64,000 nt of DNA from Calothrix sp. PCC 7716 (GCF_019977735.1 NZ_AP025018.1:7382580-7446579); one strand, 5' to 3'; positions 9,301-18,794 are shown, numbered from the stretch's first letter. Made by a program: numbers and translations. Notes: a model not told the origin generated them from the sequence alone.

Positions 9301-11640
9301 CAGTTAACAACCGAAACCAACAAAGGTTTAAACATTCGTATCAACGGCGTTAACTACTTATCAGAGAAAACCCAAAAAACTCGTATCGAAGCACTGCAAG
9401 ACAAACATCAAGTATCGCTTAGTAAACCAGCAACTATCGACACTCTTAGTATGGCAATAACAGAAATTTCCTTACCCGAAACCAATGGGCATCACCACAA
9501 ACCACAAATAGAACCCATTACTAATAATGGCGCCTCATCCCCCATTGCACAACCAAAACAAGAGCCAGTACAAGTACCAGTACAACCAACAGCAAACAAC
9601 CTTGCTTATTACCAACGGGTTTTGGAAAGCTTAGAATATGTCCTGGCACAATTCCAACAAAACCAAAGTGAAAACTTACAAGTTCACGGAATGTACTTGA
9701 ACCATCAGAAGGAATATGCACAAACCTTCTTCCAACTGATGCAACAACAAAACGCATTATTTGCACCATCAACTTCCAACCCTAACCCAGAAATGAAACC
9801 TGTCATCATGGAAAGCTTAGAGCGAAGCATGATGCAGTTTCACTCACAGCAAAGTGAAACCCTACGTATTCACGAACAGTACCTTCAACATCAAGTTGAG
9901 CATACCAAAAACTTCTTCCAACTCATCCAGCAAGAATATGCGGCTGTTGTAGAAGGTGATGTTAAACAGGTAAGCTCCGCCAAAGTTCAACCTGTATTGG
10001 CGCCTTCAACAAACCCTGAAGTTGCCCGCATCGAAACACCTGTCGCACCTGTGACTAAAATAGTAGAACCAGTTGCACCAAAAGTAACTATTCCCGAAAT
10101 TCCAACACCACCAGTACAACCAAAACAAGAACCAGCCCCTATACCTGTAGCAGCTACACCTGACTTATCCAACCTGAGCGACAAATTACTAACTATTACG
10201 AGTGAAAAAACAGGTTATCCCATAGAAATGCTCGAACTCGACATGGATATGGAAGCTGACCTAGGCATTGATTCCATCAAACGGGTAGAAATAATGGGCG
10301 CCTTACAAGAAGCATACCCCGAACTACCTCAACCAAACCTCGAAGAACTGAGCGAAAAACGCACCATAGGTCAAATCGTCGAATACTTACAGTCGAATTC
10401 TTCCAAAACAGCATCAGTAGAAGTTGCTAAAGTCGAAGTGCGAACCACCGCAGATATGACCCCCGTAACAGCACCTACTATTTCAGAAGTTCTAACTACG
10501 GCGCCAAGTAACGTTTTAATTCAAACTCAAACAACCATCCAAGAAGTTGCAGTTCCAACTTTAGAACTAGAAACAATACCAAGCACAAAATCTGAGTTTG
10601 AATCTAAGTTTGAAAGTCTCGACCAAACATTACTTGCTATTACAAGTGAAAAAACAGGTTATCCCATAGAAATGCTTGAACTCGACATGGATATGGAAGC
10701 TGACCTAGGAATTGACTCGATTAAACGGGTAGAAATAATGGGCGCCTTACAAGAACAATTACCCGACTTGCCCAAACCAAGTAACATGGAGGAAATGGCG
10801 GAACTCCGAACGATAGGTCAAATAGTTGAGTATCTCCAGAAGCTATCTGGAAGTGAAAAAAAAAAGTATCAGTTTGATACGATTGACCGACGAACCGATG
10901 TAGTAGTTAACGTAGTTGACGTAGGTATTAAACGACTACCTGCTCAACTTAAAAAGTTAAACGAACCAGATTGGTTAGATTTTAACTTACCACAGGGGTA
11001 TGTAGCTCTTATTACTGATGATGGTACATCAACGACAGCAAAAGTTGCTCAAAGCTTAAACGAGAAGGGATGGAAAGTTGTAGTCTTAAACCTTCCTCCC
11101 ACACTCGTCCCCGAAAAATCGGTTTTACCAGAAGGTATCGACAGAGTAATGCTGACAGACGTTTGCGAACTGCACTTACAACAAAAGCTGCACGAAATCG
11201 CAACTACATACGGTTCTGTCGGCGCTTTTATTCATATTCACCCACTCTTTCAAGTTAGTAATACCCAAGGTGTTTTCTACAGTCCACGAGAAAAAGCAAT
11301 CGTCAAACATATTTTCTTTATAGCAAAATACTTGAAGAAATCGCTAACGTCTGCAGCACAACTTGAACGCGCTTGTTTTTGCACTGTTGCCCGTCTTGAT
11401 GGAGCATTTGGACTAACTAACCAAGTAAACTTCGGCGCCGTTGGTTCGGGTTTATTTGGACTAACTAAAACAATGATTTGGGAATGGGCAAATGTTTTTT
11501 GTAGAGCAATTGACCTTAGTCCTCAACTAGATGCTGATACATCGGCACGTTGCATCATTGCTGAACTGCATGACCCAAATCGTTATCTGACTGAAGTCGC
11601 TTATGGTAGCCAGGGTCGCGTGACGTTAATTGCTAAATAA
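6391..11640 (+). CDS. hglE: Heterocyst glycolipid polyketide synthase HglE (KS-AT-ACP-ACP-KR N-part)
   Basis: This is a 1,749-residue PfaA-like type I polyketide synthase that builds the long acyl chain of heterocyst glycolipids. Domains in order: an N-terminal helical docking segment (1-45); ketosynthase (about 50-510) with the Cys252, His387, His427 triad; acyltransferase (about 630-930) with Ser729 in GHSFGE; a Q/P-rich linker holding two similar helical repeats (about 1070-1190); two acyl carrier domains with phosphopantetheine serines Ser1295 and Ser1443 in LGIDSIKR; and a C-terminal Rossmann-like part (about 1520-1745) resembling the structural half of a ketoreductase, whose catalytic half is in the KR-DH gene downstream. 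The two carrier domains are almost identical over more than 40 residues. The first gene of the hgl operon. Carrier serines would be loaded by HetI (24.9 kb). Confidence 0.93.
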   Translation: MSASWIDTALSQLNDEISNCEKVLFKFIEDKKRMTAQTTPIHLNRKLQDNPIAIIGMASLFPQARTLREYWENIINKVDCITDIPDSHWNVEDYYDPNPRTTEDKTYCKRGGFIPYVDFNPMEFGLPPNILEVTDVSQLLSLLVAKEAMEDAGYSTSREFNRDNVGVILGVAASKQLATPLAARLEYPVWERVLKSSGLSEEDTQKIIEKFKSAYIKWDENAFPGMLANVVAGRIANRLNFGGINCVVDAACASSFGALKMAISELTEGRSDMMLTGGVDTDNSIMAYISFSKTPAVSPSDNVRPFDAKSDGMMLGEGIGMYVLKRLADAERDGDKIYAVIKGIGTSSDGRYKSIYAPRKEGQVKALQRAYDDAGFNPATVGLIEAHGTGTMAGDPTEFGSLRDFFGEDNTRKQYIAIGSVKSQIGHTKAAAGAASLIKTALALHHKVLPPTINITEPNPKLNIKNSPFYLNAETRPWVRAEGTPPRRAGVSSFGFGGTNYHVVLEEYAGATTPETPVQSPYRIHTTPVEIILSAPNPAQLLTHCEEVLTKLQSEAGEKQYLELVEECKTKEIPLNAARVGFVAESRTEVIKLLQQTVDLLRSKATPAWEHPQGIHYRATGMELNGKVVALFSGQGSQYLEMGRELVMNFPQMQRLYGYMDSLLLKDNCQPLSEIVFPHPVFDATEKETQVAALQRTEYTQPAIGMLSAGMYKILTEAGFKSDFTAGHSFGELTALWAAGVFSDEDYCFLVKARGRAMSPPQDPDYDAGAMLAVREELSKVEAILKQHPHVSIANYNSQNQIVLAGPTVEIGKVRQALQDQGYSAILLPVSAAFHTSQIAFAQKAFAIALKSVNFQTPKIPVYSNVTGNIYSNEPKTIQRLLETHLANSVLFKQEIENIYTAGGYCFVEFGPKKILTNLVKDILGNRPHLAIALNASPQKNSYRTLREAAVQLRVAGMPLKDLDPYQIPKQLTTETNKGLNIRINGVNYLSEKTQKTRIEALQDKHQVSLSKPATIDTLSMAITEISLPETNGHHHKPQIEPITNNGASSPIAQPKQEPVQVPVQPTANNLAYYQRVLESLEYVLAQFQQNQSENLQVHGMYLNHQKEYAQTFFQLMQQQNALFAPSTSNPNPEMKPVIMESLERSMMQFHSQQSETLRIHEQYLQHQVEHTKNFFQLIQQEYAAVVEGDVKQVSSAKVQPVLAPSTNPEVARIETPVAPVTKIVEPVAPKVTIPEIPTPPVQPKQEPAPIPVAATPDLSNLSDKLLTITSEKTGYPIEMLELDMDMEADLGIDSIKRVEIMGALQEAYPELPQPNLEELSEKRTIGQIVEYLQSNSSKTASVEVAKVEVRTTADMTPVTAPTISEVLTTAPSNVLIQTQTTIQEVAVPTLELETIPSTKSEFESKFESLDQTLLAITSEKTGYPIEMLELDMDMEADLGIDSIKRVEIMGALQEQLPDLPKPSNMEEMAELRTIGQIVEYLQKLSGSEKKKYQFDTIDRRTDVVVNVVDVGIKRLPAQLKKLNEPDWLDFNLPQGYVALITDDGTSTTAKVAQSLNEKGWKVVVLNLPPTLVPEKSVLPEGIDRVMLTDVCELHLQQKLHEIATTYGSVGAFIHIHPLFQVSNTQGVFYSPREKAIVKHIFFIAKYLKKSLTSAAQLERACFCTVARLDGAFGLTNQVNFGAVGSGLFGLTKTMIWEWANVFCRAIDLSPQLDADTSARCIIAELHDPNRYLTEVAYGSQGRVTLIAK

Positions 11641-11647
11641 ATTTATA

Positions 11648-11680
11648 AGACAGACGCGATATATCGCGTCTCTACAGTTT
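11648..11680. repeat. Palindrome in hglE downstream gap
   Basis: The sequence agacgcgatatatcgcgtct is a perfect palindrome within a slightly longer imperfect one. It has no T-run after it, so it is more like a dispersed repeat than a terminator. A related element with agacgcaattaattgcgtct lies at 37191-37210. Confidence 0.7.
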
Positions 11681-11698
11681 TCTCTTCCGGTGTGTGAT

Positions 11699-12187
11699 AT
11701 GTCTAAGAAAAGTGTAATCAATTATATTGGTCGAGTTATCGACTATCGAAAAGAAGCTCCAATTCGCGGCGCCAAAGTTTCTCTAAGAACTGATGATATT
11801 TCTCTGACATCTTACACAGATTTGGAAGGGATTTATAAATTTCAGATTAGTCCTGATAAATCTAAAAATGTACGTGCTGAGATTTTTATTGAAGCTTCTG
11901 GGTATAAATCTTATGGGGGTTTTATTAATTTGGCGCCGGATAAGAAAGATTTAGGTGATTTTCGATTGGGGGCGCCGAATAATCAACAAAGTACTCAACA
12001 AAGTAATCAGCTAAGTAATCAATCAGGTAGCCGACAAAGTAAAAGTGATAGTAATTTAACCCCTGTAATTGCTGTCATTATAATAGCATTTTTTATTTTG
12101 CTTTCGCTGTCCCTTAGAAGTTCTCCTCGTCGTAGTCCTGTTTATGATAGAACTCCCCGTAGTGATTCATTTGATGATTTGCGATAG
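11699..12187 (+). CDS. Small membrane-anchored protein with carboxypeptidase-regulatory-like beta domain
   Basis: About 162 residues from the ATG at 11699; the longer reading frame from 11630 would translate the palindrome and is unlikely. The first 90 residues look like a prealbumin/CNA-B-type beta sandwich (GRVIDYRKEAPIRGAKVSL ... TDLEGIYKFQI ... GYKSYGG), as in carboxypeptidase regulatory-like domains. A low-complexity N/Q/S stretch follows, then one hydrophobic segment (PVIAVIIIAFFILLSLSLR) and an R/S/P-rich tail with basic and acidic residues. It sits inside the hgl operon between hglE and the KR-DH gene, same strand, so co-expression with glycolipid synthesis is likely. The sequence suggests a membrane-tethered scaffold, but no function is known to me. 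The DNA is GGCGCC-rich (three sites in under 500 bases). Confidence 0.7.
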   Translation: MSKKSVINYIGRVIDYRKEAPIRGAKVSLRTDDISLTSYTDLEGIYKFQISPDKSKNVRAEIFIEASGYKSYGGFINLAPDKKDLGDFRLGAPNNQQSTQQSNQLSNQSGSRQSKSDSNLTPVIAVIIIAFFILLSLSLRSSPRRSPVYDRTPRSDSFDDLR

Positions 12188-12200
12188 TTTCTAGATAACT

Positions 12201-12254
12201 TGTAAGGTGGGCAGTGCCCACCCTTATATCGTAAGGTGGGCACTGCCCACCCTA
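12201..12254. repeat. Two tandem gtaaggtgggcactgcccac palindromes
   Basis: Two copies of the palindromic unit lie at 12201-12224 and 12231-12254 in the gap before the KR-DH gene. Other copies in the window lie at 5518-5541, 18795-18820, 43856-43881, 62065-62085 and 62096-62121. All are in gaps or at gene ends. Confidence 0.85.
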
Positions 12255-12282
12255 CAGTTGAAAACTCCTAACTCTTTTAAAT

Positions 12283-14007
12283 ATGACAACACTTGTTCAA
12301 GTAAATCCTTCTTCTGTTTTTGTTGTTAGTGGTGGCGCCAAGGGTATTACTGCTAAATGCGTGATTAAGCTGGCACAACAGCATCGTTGTAAGTTTATTT
12401 TGTTGGGTCGGTCTGAGTTAATTGATAATGAACCTGATTTTGCTAAGGGTTGTTTTGATGAGGCTGTTTTGAAGAAGCGCATTATGGAGGATTTTATTGC
12501 CACTGGTGGTAAACCGACTCCTATGAGTATTCAAAAGTTATATAATCAGATTGCTTCGAGTCGCGAAATTAAGGAAACTTTAGCTGCTATTAAAAAAGCT
12601 GGTGGTAATGCTGAGTATTTAAGTGTGGATGTAACTGATGTTGCAGCTTTAAAAGCTAAAATTCCGCAAGCAGCAGCTAGGGTTGGTGCCGTTACTGGTA
12701 TTATTCACGGTGCAGGTAATTTGGCTGATAAATTAATTGAGAAAAAAACTAGCGAGGATTTTGAGAAGGTTTATACTGCTAAGGTTCAAGGTTTAGAAAA
12801 TTTACTTAATAGTATTCCTGCGAGTCAGTTACAGCATTTGGTGTTGTTTTCGTCGGTGACAGGTTTTTACGGAAACATCGGACAGTCTGATTACGCTATT
12901 GCAAATGAAATTCTCAATAAGTCTGCTCATTTAGTTAAGCAACAAAATCCTGAATGTCATGTTGTCGCTATTAACTGGGGTGGTTGGGATAGCGGTATGG
13001 TGACACCAGAGTTAAAGAAAGAGTTTGCACGTCGAGGTATTGATATTATCCCTGTAGATGCAGGTACTCAAATGTTGGTTAATGAACTTAACCCCATTTA
13101 TCACGATAGTACTCAGGTGGTTATTGGTAGTCCAATGATTTTACCTCCTGTACCTCTTGGTTCAGAGTTACGCAGTTATAAAGTACGTCGTCGTCTACTA
13201 GCTGAAGCTAATCCATTTTTACTCGACCATACAATTTCTGGTAATTTAGTATTACCTGCGACTTGTGCTGTATCTTGGATTTCTAATGTTTGTAAGGAAC
13301 TTTATCCAGGATATATATTTTTTAATGACTCTAATTTCAAGGTGCTAAAGGGTATTACTTTTAACCCAGCTATGGCGCCCGAACATATTGTAGAATTAAA
13401 AGAAATTAGCAAGGTAGACGGACAAGAAGTTAATCTACAAGCTCAAATTATCAGCGAACTCCCAAATGGCAAACTGAACTATCATTTTAGTGCAGCAATC
13501 AAATTAGTTCGTGAACTTCCGGAATCTCCTATCTATAATAACTTTAACTCTGAGGAAGACAATATAATTACATTGCGTGGTAAACAATTTTACCAGCAAG
13601 ACCCATCATCGTTATTTCATGGCGCCACTTTCCAAGAAATCCAACGTATACTAAATATCTCCCCTGAAAAAATTACTGCTGAATGTTTGTGGAAACCTAT
13701 TAGCAGCGAAGTTGCTGGTCAATTTCCAATTGATTGGCTTAATCCTTATGCGACTGACTTGAGTACGCATCCCTTATGGATATGGTTATATCATTACCAT
13801 AATCAAATCTGTTTACCTGGTCAAATGGATAAATTTGAACAGTTTGCAGAAATTCCTGTCAATCAACTATATTATGTCTCTTGCGAAGTTAAGCAAAAAA
13901 CAGCAACAGGAATAAGTGCTGATTTTATCATTCATGATGCTAATGGTAAAGTATTCCTGCGATTGCTTGGAACCAAAGGAATTATTTTGCCTAAATTACT
14001 AGGATGA
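12283..14007 (+). CDS. Ketoreductase-dehydratase protein of the hgl polyketide synthase
   Basis: 574 residues. The N-terminal half (about 8-300) is a catalytic ketoreductase: SGGAKGIT is the NADP-binding loop, LFSSVTGFYGNIGQSDYA holds the serine and Tyr204 of the active site, and INWGGWDSGM is the conserved end. It completes the structural half carried by the HglE C-terminus. The C-terminal half (about 300-574) is a polyketide dehydratase-like hot-dog domain with LLDHTISGNLVLPAT (His316). The enzyme would reduce and dehydrate the beta-keto intermediate; the partial reduction needed for hydroxylated glycolipid chains may be set here. It corresponds to one of the hglF/hglG genes between hglE and hglD in Anabaena, but I cannot say which, so no symbol is given. 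The TGA stop lies at the very edge of a large palindrome. Confidence 0.85.
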   Translation: MTTLVQVNPSSVFVVSGGAKGITAKCVIKLAQQHRCKFILLGRSELIDNEPDFAKGCFDEAVLKKRIMEDFIATGGKPTPMSIQKLYNQIASSREIKETLAAIKKAGGNAEYLSVDVTDVAALKAKIPQAAARVGAVTGIIHGAGNLADKLIEKKTSEDFEKVYTAKVQGLENLLNSIPASQLQHLVLFSSVTGFYGNIGQSDYAIANEILNKSAHLVKQQNPECHVVAINWGGWDSGMVTPELKKEFARRGIDIIPVDAGTQMLVNELNPIYHDSTQVVIGSPMILPPVPLGSELRSYKVRRRLLAEANPFLLDHTISGNLVLPATCAVSWISNVCKELYPGYIFFNDSNFKVLKGITFNPAMAPEHIVELKEISKVDGQEVNLQAQIISELPNGKLNYHFSAAIKLVRELPESPIYNNFNSEEDNIITLRGKQFYQQDPSSLFHGATFQEIQRILNISPEKITAECLWKPISSEVAGQFPIDWLNPYATDLSTHPLWIWLYHYHNQICLPGQMDKFEQFAEIPVNQLYYVSCEVKQKTATGISADFIIHDANGKVFLRLLGTKGIILPKLLG

Positions 14008-14088
14008 TCCCCCCAACCCCCCGAACTTCGGGGGGCTAAGAATTTACTCTTGTTCCCCCCCTTATTAAGGGGGGGTTAGGGGGGGATC
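14006..14088. repeat. 83-base GC-rich inverted repeat between KR-DH gene and hglD
   Basis: Outer arms gatccccccaaccccc and gggggttagggggggatc pair across the element, and two inner hairpins (ccccccgaacttcgggggg and cccccccttattaaggggggg) are nested inside. It carries two of the very few GATC sites in the window. It begins within the stop codon of the upstream gene. It is a dispersed repeat type common in cyanobacteria and could also attenuate transcription into hglD. Confidence 0.85.
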
Positions 14089-14127
14089 AACATGTCATTT
14101 CACTTATATTTAACAGAGCTATAAATC

Positions 14128-17100
14128 GTGGAAAAAATTGCTATTGTCGGATACTCTTGTCTATTTCCCGATGCCAAAAACCCTGAAGAGTTTTGGCATA
14201 ATTTAATCGAGCAAAAAGACTCTACTTCAACAATTACTGCTGAAGAAATTGGTGTAGAGCCAAGTATATTTTATGACCCAGTAAAAGGTAATCCTGATAA
14301 ATTTTACTCATTGCGAGGCGCCTTTATTCGTGATTTTAAGTTTGATAGCAAAGGTTACAAACTTCCTCCAGCTTTTCTTGACAGTCTCGACAACACTTTT
14401 AAATGGTCGCTTTATGTTGCACAGCAAGCACTCCGAGATAGTGGTTATTTAAGTAATTCTGAAATACTCGCAAAGTGCGGAGTCATATTAGGCACTCTTT
14501 CTTTACCTACGAAGTATTCCAATCGTTTGTTTGCTCCTATTTATAAGCAAATTTTGGCGCCCGCTTTGAGTGAGTTGCTAAAAACAGACTTTGATTTACC
14601 TTCACTTGGTAACGGTGGCGCCTCAACTCATAATGCCATGATATCGGGTTTGCCAGCGGCTGTAATCGCCCAAGCGCTATCTTTATCGAATATTCATATG
14701 AGTATAGACGCAGCTTGTTCTTCACCTTTATATTCGATACGGTTAGCATCGCATTATTTATGGACGCATAAAGCAGATATGATGCTGGCTGGTGGCATTA
14801 GCGCTGCTGACCCACTATTTATCAGGATGCTGTTTTCGACTATTCAAGGTTATCCCGAAAATAATGATATTAGTCGTCCGCTTGATAAATCATCGCGCGG
14901 GTTGATAACTGCTGAAGGCTCTGGAATGTTTGTACTCAAACGTTATAGTGATGCTGTAAGAGATGGTGACAGAATTTATGCGGTTATTGCTGGAAATGGT
15001 TTATCTAACGATGGACGTGGTAAACACCTTTTAAGCCCAAGTTCCAAAGGTCAAGTTTTAGCTTTCGAGCGCGCGTATCGTGAGGCGAATATAAACCCAC
15101 GCGATATTGATTATATGGAGTGTCATGCTACAGGTACTTTACTTGGTGACACAACAGAGTTTAATTCAGTTGAAACTTTTTTCGGCAAGCATCAAGCTTC
15201 ACCGCTTGTAGGTTCGGTGAAAGCTAATATTGGACACCTTTTAACAGCAGCAGCAGCTCCTAGTTTGGCTAAGGTACTTTTGAGTATGTCCAAAGGTGTC
15301 ATTCCTGCCACTATTAATGTTAAAGAACCGACGGGAACAGCAAATAACGTCATTTCTGCCAAAAATGTTGTTCGTAGTGCTACTAATTGGTCGAGTAAAG
15401 CAAATATTAAGCGTGCGGCAATTAGTGCATTTGGGTTTGGCGGTACAAATGCCCATATCATTCTCGAACAAGGAATGACTACACATCCAGCAAATTCAGA
15501 AGAACCACTTCCACTTACAAAGATGGCAATTGTGGGAATGGATGCCATTTTTGGTAATTGTAACGGTTTAGATGCATTTGACCGCAGTATCTATGACTGT
15601 ACGCAGCAGTTTGTTTCTCTGCCTGCATTGCGTTGGCATGGTATAGAACAGCAACACGATTTGTTGTCTCAATACGGTCTAACTGATGGCAAAGCACCAC
15701 AGGGAGCATATATTCAGAATTTTGATGTTGATACATTAGGGTATAAAATACCACCCAATGAATTAGCAAAATTGAATCCGCAGCAATTATTACTGTTGAA
15801 AGTCGCTGACCGAGCGTTACAAGATGCGAATATCTCTGAAGGCGCCAATGTTGCAGTGTTAATTGCCACGGAAACCGAATATTCTGTGCATCAGTTGCAG
15901 CAAAGGTGGAATTTAGACTGGCAAGTAAAAGAAGGTTTAGAGAAGAGTGAAATTTGCTTACCTTCACATACAGTTAATGAGCTTGAAACAGTTGTTAAAG
16001 ACGCAGTTCACCACAGAGTTGAAATCAGCGAGCATGTTAGTTACATATCTAACATCATGGCAAGTCGAATTAGTGCGTTGTGGGATTTTACGGGTCCAAC
16101 TTTTACTATAACTGCGGGTGAAAATTCCACGTTCAAAGTATTGGAGATTGCCCAACACCTATTAACAACTGGGGAAGTTGATGCAGTATTGGTAGGAGCG
16201 GTTGATTTAGCTGGTGGATTAGAGCATGTATTGCTACGCAACAAAATGGCGCCAATTAACACTGGTATTAATACTCTAAGCTACGACCAAAAAGCCAACG
16301 GTTGGAATGTTGGTGAAGGTGCAGGCGCCGTGGTACTAATGCGTCATGATAGTAAAGAAAAACATCGTACTTATGCAGTAATTGATGCAGTTAGTCTTTG
16401 CCAACAGCACACCACCACAACAGATATTTTAGACAAGCGTCTCACTACTCCAAATGCTAAACTTGTACAAAAAGTCTCACAGCAAGCACTACAAATAGCT
16501 AACGTTCAACCAAACGAAGTTGAGTATGTAGAAGTTTACGGTAGTGGTATAGCACAAGAAGACGAAGCAGAAATTGCCGGGTTACTACAAGCGTATCGTG
16601 GTAAGCATGGATTGAACTGTGCTTTAGGAAGCGTCAAATCTAATATCGGTCATACATTTGTAGCATCGGGAATTGCCAGCTTAATCAAAACAGCATTATG
16701 TCTATATCATAGATACATTCCTGGAACACCTAAATGGACGGGTGTGAAAAACCAAGCAGTATGGCAAGGAAGTCCTTTTTACGTAGCTCCCGAATCACGT
16801 CCTTGGTTTTTAAACTCATATGTCAAAAAGCGAGTTGCTGCCGTTAACAGTATTGGCATAGATGGTACTTATGCTCACGTAATCTTATCAGAAGAACCCG
16901 AACAAGTAGAGCGTCCAAGTAAATATTTAGAACAAACGCCATTTTACTTATTCCCAATCGCAGGAAGTAATTCAAACGACTTACTTGAAAAACTCAATCA
17001 TCTCCAAAAGCAAATTGGCAATAATTCCATCAATCTTGCAAAACTTGCCAGTCAAACTTTCACAACCTTTAAAACCAGCAACAACCCAGACTACACTCTT

Positions 17101-18792
17101 GCAATAGTTGGACGTAACTCTGTAGAAGTAAGCAAAGAAATAGACAACGCCCTTACAGGACTAAAAAAAGCATTTGAAACCGGGGAAGATTGGCAAACAC
17201 CTCTAGGTAGTTATTTTACTCCGAAACCACTCGGTAAACACGGTGAAGTAGCTTATATTTACCCGGCTGCAATTAATTCTTATATTGGCATTAGTCGCAA
17301 TTTATTCCGCTTGTTTCCCCATGTTCACGAAGACAAAGTAATCAAAAGTCTTTATAGTCTCGTAGCTGATATTGCTCAATTAGTCTTTCCCCGTAGTCTT
17401 AACAAACTTACCACACGTCAACTTGAAACCCTCGAAAAGCAATTTCTCGAAGACTCACTTGCTATTTTCGAGACAGATATGGGGTTCGCGCGCTTAATGA
17501 CAACAATAATGTGCGACGAATTTCACCTTGTACCTAAGCATGTATTTGGTTATAGCTTGGGTGAAACAAGTATGATGTCATCTTCTGGAGTATGGAGTGA
17601 CTTTAGCAAAGGTATCAACGCTTTTCACACTTCATCATTATTTAGTGATAGAGTATCAGGTGCCAAAAATGCCGTGCGTGAATATTGGGGAATGCCCACA
17701 GTACACCAAGCAAACGATGACAGTTTCTGGAGTACTTACCTATTAATGGCAGACCCGAATAAAGTACGCGAATACCTCAAAAATGAACCGCGCGTTTACT
17801 TAACACAAATTAATACACCCGAAGAAGTTGTCATCGCAGGTGATACCCAAGCCATAGAACGCACCATCAAAGCACTTGGTTGTAACGCATTTAAGGCGCC
17901 ATTTAACCATGCCATTCACAACGAAGCAATGCGTTCGGAATATTCAGAAATCGTCAAACTCAATACCCTACCAGCGCAACAACTACCAAATGTAAAATTC
18001 TATTCAAGTGCAGAATACCAAGAAATAGCATTAAACACCGATACAATTGCTCAAAGTATTGGCAAATGTTTGTGTGAACCACTTGATTTTCCGCGTCTTG
18101 TTAATCAAGTCTATAACTCAGGCGCCAAAATCTTCTTAGAAACAGGTTCAGGAAATGTATGCTCACGCTGGATAGACAAGATATTAGAAAACAAACCGCA
18201 CATCACTATTCCCTTAAACCGTCGGGGAGTAGATGACCATACATCCATAGTTAGAGCATTAGCAAAACTACTCTCCCATCAAGTCCAACTCAACCTCGAA
18301 CCCCTCTACACCCAAGAAACCGCCAAAACCAATAAAGTCACCATGAAAACCGTCACCACAGGTGGACAAAACATCATCGAAAAAATCCTCGACCCAGAAA
18401 ACCGTCAAAAATTCCAAAATATCCCCATCACTAACCAACCTCCAAAATTGCCTCAAACAACACAAAAGGAATTGATAATGGAAAAGGTTACGAATAACAG
18501 TTTAAATTCTACCCCCGCAATAGAATTTGAAAAGTTAACTGAAGCAACCAAACAAGCTCCAGAACCATCTTATAACCAACCCATTACCATACAAAAATTA
18601 GAGCAAATAACACCTTGTTCTAACATTACAACACAGCGCATGTCGCAGCACTTATCCAAGCTCAATACAAACAACTCTAGCATCAGTAAAAATCACGCAG
18701 CCTTCTTACAATCCAGACAACAATTTAGCAAGCAAATGAGCGAAATCATCGAATTACAAATTGCTTGCGCCCAAAATTTACTAAAACAATAA
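14128..18792 (+). CDS. hglD: HglD: ketosynthase - chain-length factor - acyltransferase-like protein
   Basis: 1,554 residues from a GTG start. The first ketosynthase (about 3-450) has the full triad: Cys197 in DAACSS, His333 in CHATGT, His370 in GHLLTAAAA. The second (about 465-920) aligns with it but has Glu665 where the cysteine should be (TITAGENST) and lacks the second histidine (VYGSGIAQEDE), so it is a chain-length factor, as in PfaC of polyunsaturated fatty acid synthases. A third region (about 1030-1370) is acyltransferase-like with GYSLGE (Ser1143). The tail (about 1400-1554) is low-complexity and helical. Together with HglE it would carry out later elongation rounds. Antisense reading frames over it are shadows. 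Confidence 0.9.
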   Translation: MEKIAIVGYSCLFPDAKNPEEFWHNLIEQKDSTSTITAEEIGVEPSIFYDPVKGNPDKFYSLRGAFIRDFKFDSKGYKLPPAFLDSLDNTFKWSLYVAQQALRDSGYLSNSEILAKCGVILGTLSLPTKYSNRLFAPIYKQILAPALSELLKTDFDLPSLGNGGASTHNAMISGLPAAVIAQALSLSNIHMSIDAACSSPLYSIRLASHYLWTHKADMMLAGGISAADPLFIRMLFSTIQGYPENNDISRPLDKSSRGLITAEGSGMFVLKRYSDAVRDGDRIYAVIAGNGLSNDGRGKHLLSPSSKGQVLAFERAYREANINPRDIDYMECHATGTLLGDTTEFNSVETFFGKHQASPLVGSVKANIGHLLTAAAAPSLAKVLLSMSKGVIPATINVKEPTGTANNVISAKNVVRSATNWSSKANIKRAAISAFGFGGTNAHIILEQGMTTHPANSEEPLPLTKMAIVGMDAIFGNCNGLDAFDRSIYDCTQQFVSLPALRWHGIEQQHDLLSQYGLTDGKAPQGAYIQNFDVDTLGYKIPPNELAKLNPQQLLLLKVADRALQDANISEGANVAVLIATETEYSVHQLQQRWNLDWQVKEGLEKSEICLPSHTVNELETVVKDAVHHRVEISEHVSYISNIMASRISALWDFTGPTFTITAGENSTFKVLEIAQHLLTTGEVDAVLVGAVDLAGGLEHVLLRNKMAPINTGINTLSYDQKANGWNVGEGAGAVVLMRHDSKEKHRTYAVIDAVSLCQQHTTTTDILDKRLTTPNAKLVQKVSQQALQIANVQPNEVEYVEVYGSGIAQEDEAEIAGLLQAYRGKHGLNCALGSVKSNIGHTFVASGIASLIKTALCLYHRYIPGTPKWTGVKNQAVWQGSPFYVAPESRPWFLNSYVKKRVAAVNSIGIDGTYAHVILSEEPEQVERPSKYLEQTPFYLFPIAGSNSNDLLEKLNHLQKQIGNNSINLAKLASQTFTTFKTSNNPDYTLAIVGRNSVEVSKEIDNALTGLKKAFETGEDWQTPLGSYFTPKPLGKHGEVAYIYPAAINSYIGISRNLFRLFPHVHEDKVIKSLYSLVADIAQLVFPRSLNKLTTRQLETLEKQFLEDSLAIFETDMGFARLMTTIMCDEFHLVPKHVFGYSLGETSMMSSSGVWSDFSKGINAFHTSSLFSDRVSGAKNAVREYWGMPTVHQANDDSFWSTYLLMADPNKVREYLKNEPRVYLTQINTPEEVVIAGDTQAIERTIKALGCNAFKAPFNHAIHNEAMRSEYSEIVKLNTLPAQQLPNVKFYSSAEYQEIALNTDTIAQSIGKCLCEPLDFPRLVNQVYNSGAKIFLETGSGNVCSRWIDKILENKPHITIPLNRRGVDDHTSIVRALAKLLSHQVQLNLEPLYTQETAKTNKVTMKTVTTGGQNIIEKILDPENRQKFQNIPITNQPPKLPQTTQKELIMEKVTNNSLNSTPAIEFEKLTEATKQAPEPSYNQPITIQKLEQITPCSNITTQRMSQHLSKLNTNNSSISKNHAAFLQSRQQFSKQMSEIIELQIACAQNLLKQ

Positions 18793-18794
18793 TT

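Noticed and set aside
11630-11698. Upstream extension of the small membrane protein gene from 11630
   Set aside because: It would translate the palindrome at 11648-11680; the ATG at 11699 gives a normal start to the beta domain.
15192-15548. 118-codon antisense frame inside hglD (and similar ones inside hglE, cobM and the hybrid kinase)
   Set aside because: Shadow frames of strongly coding genes; no motif, no ribosome site.
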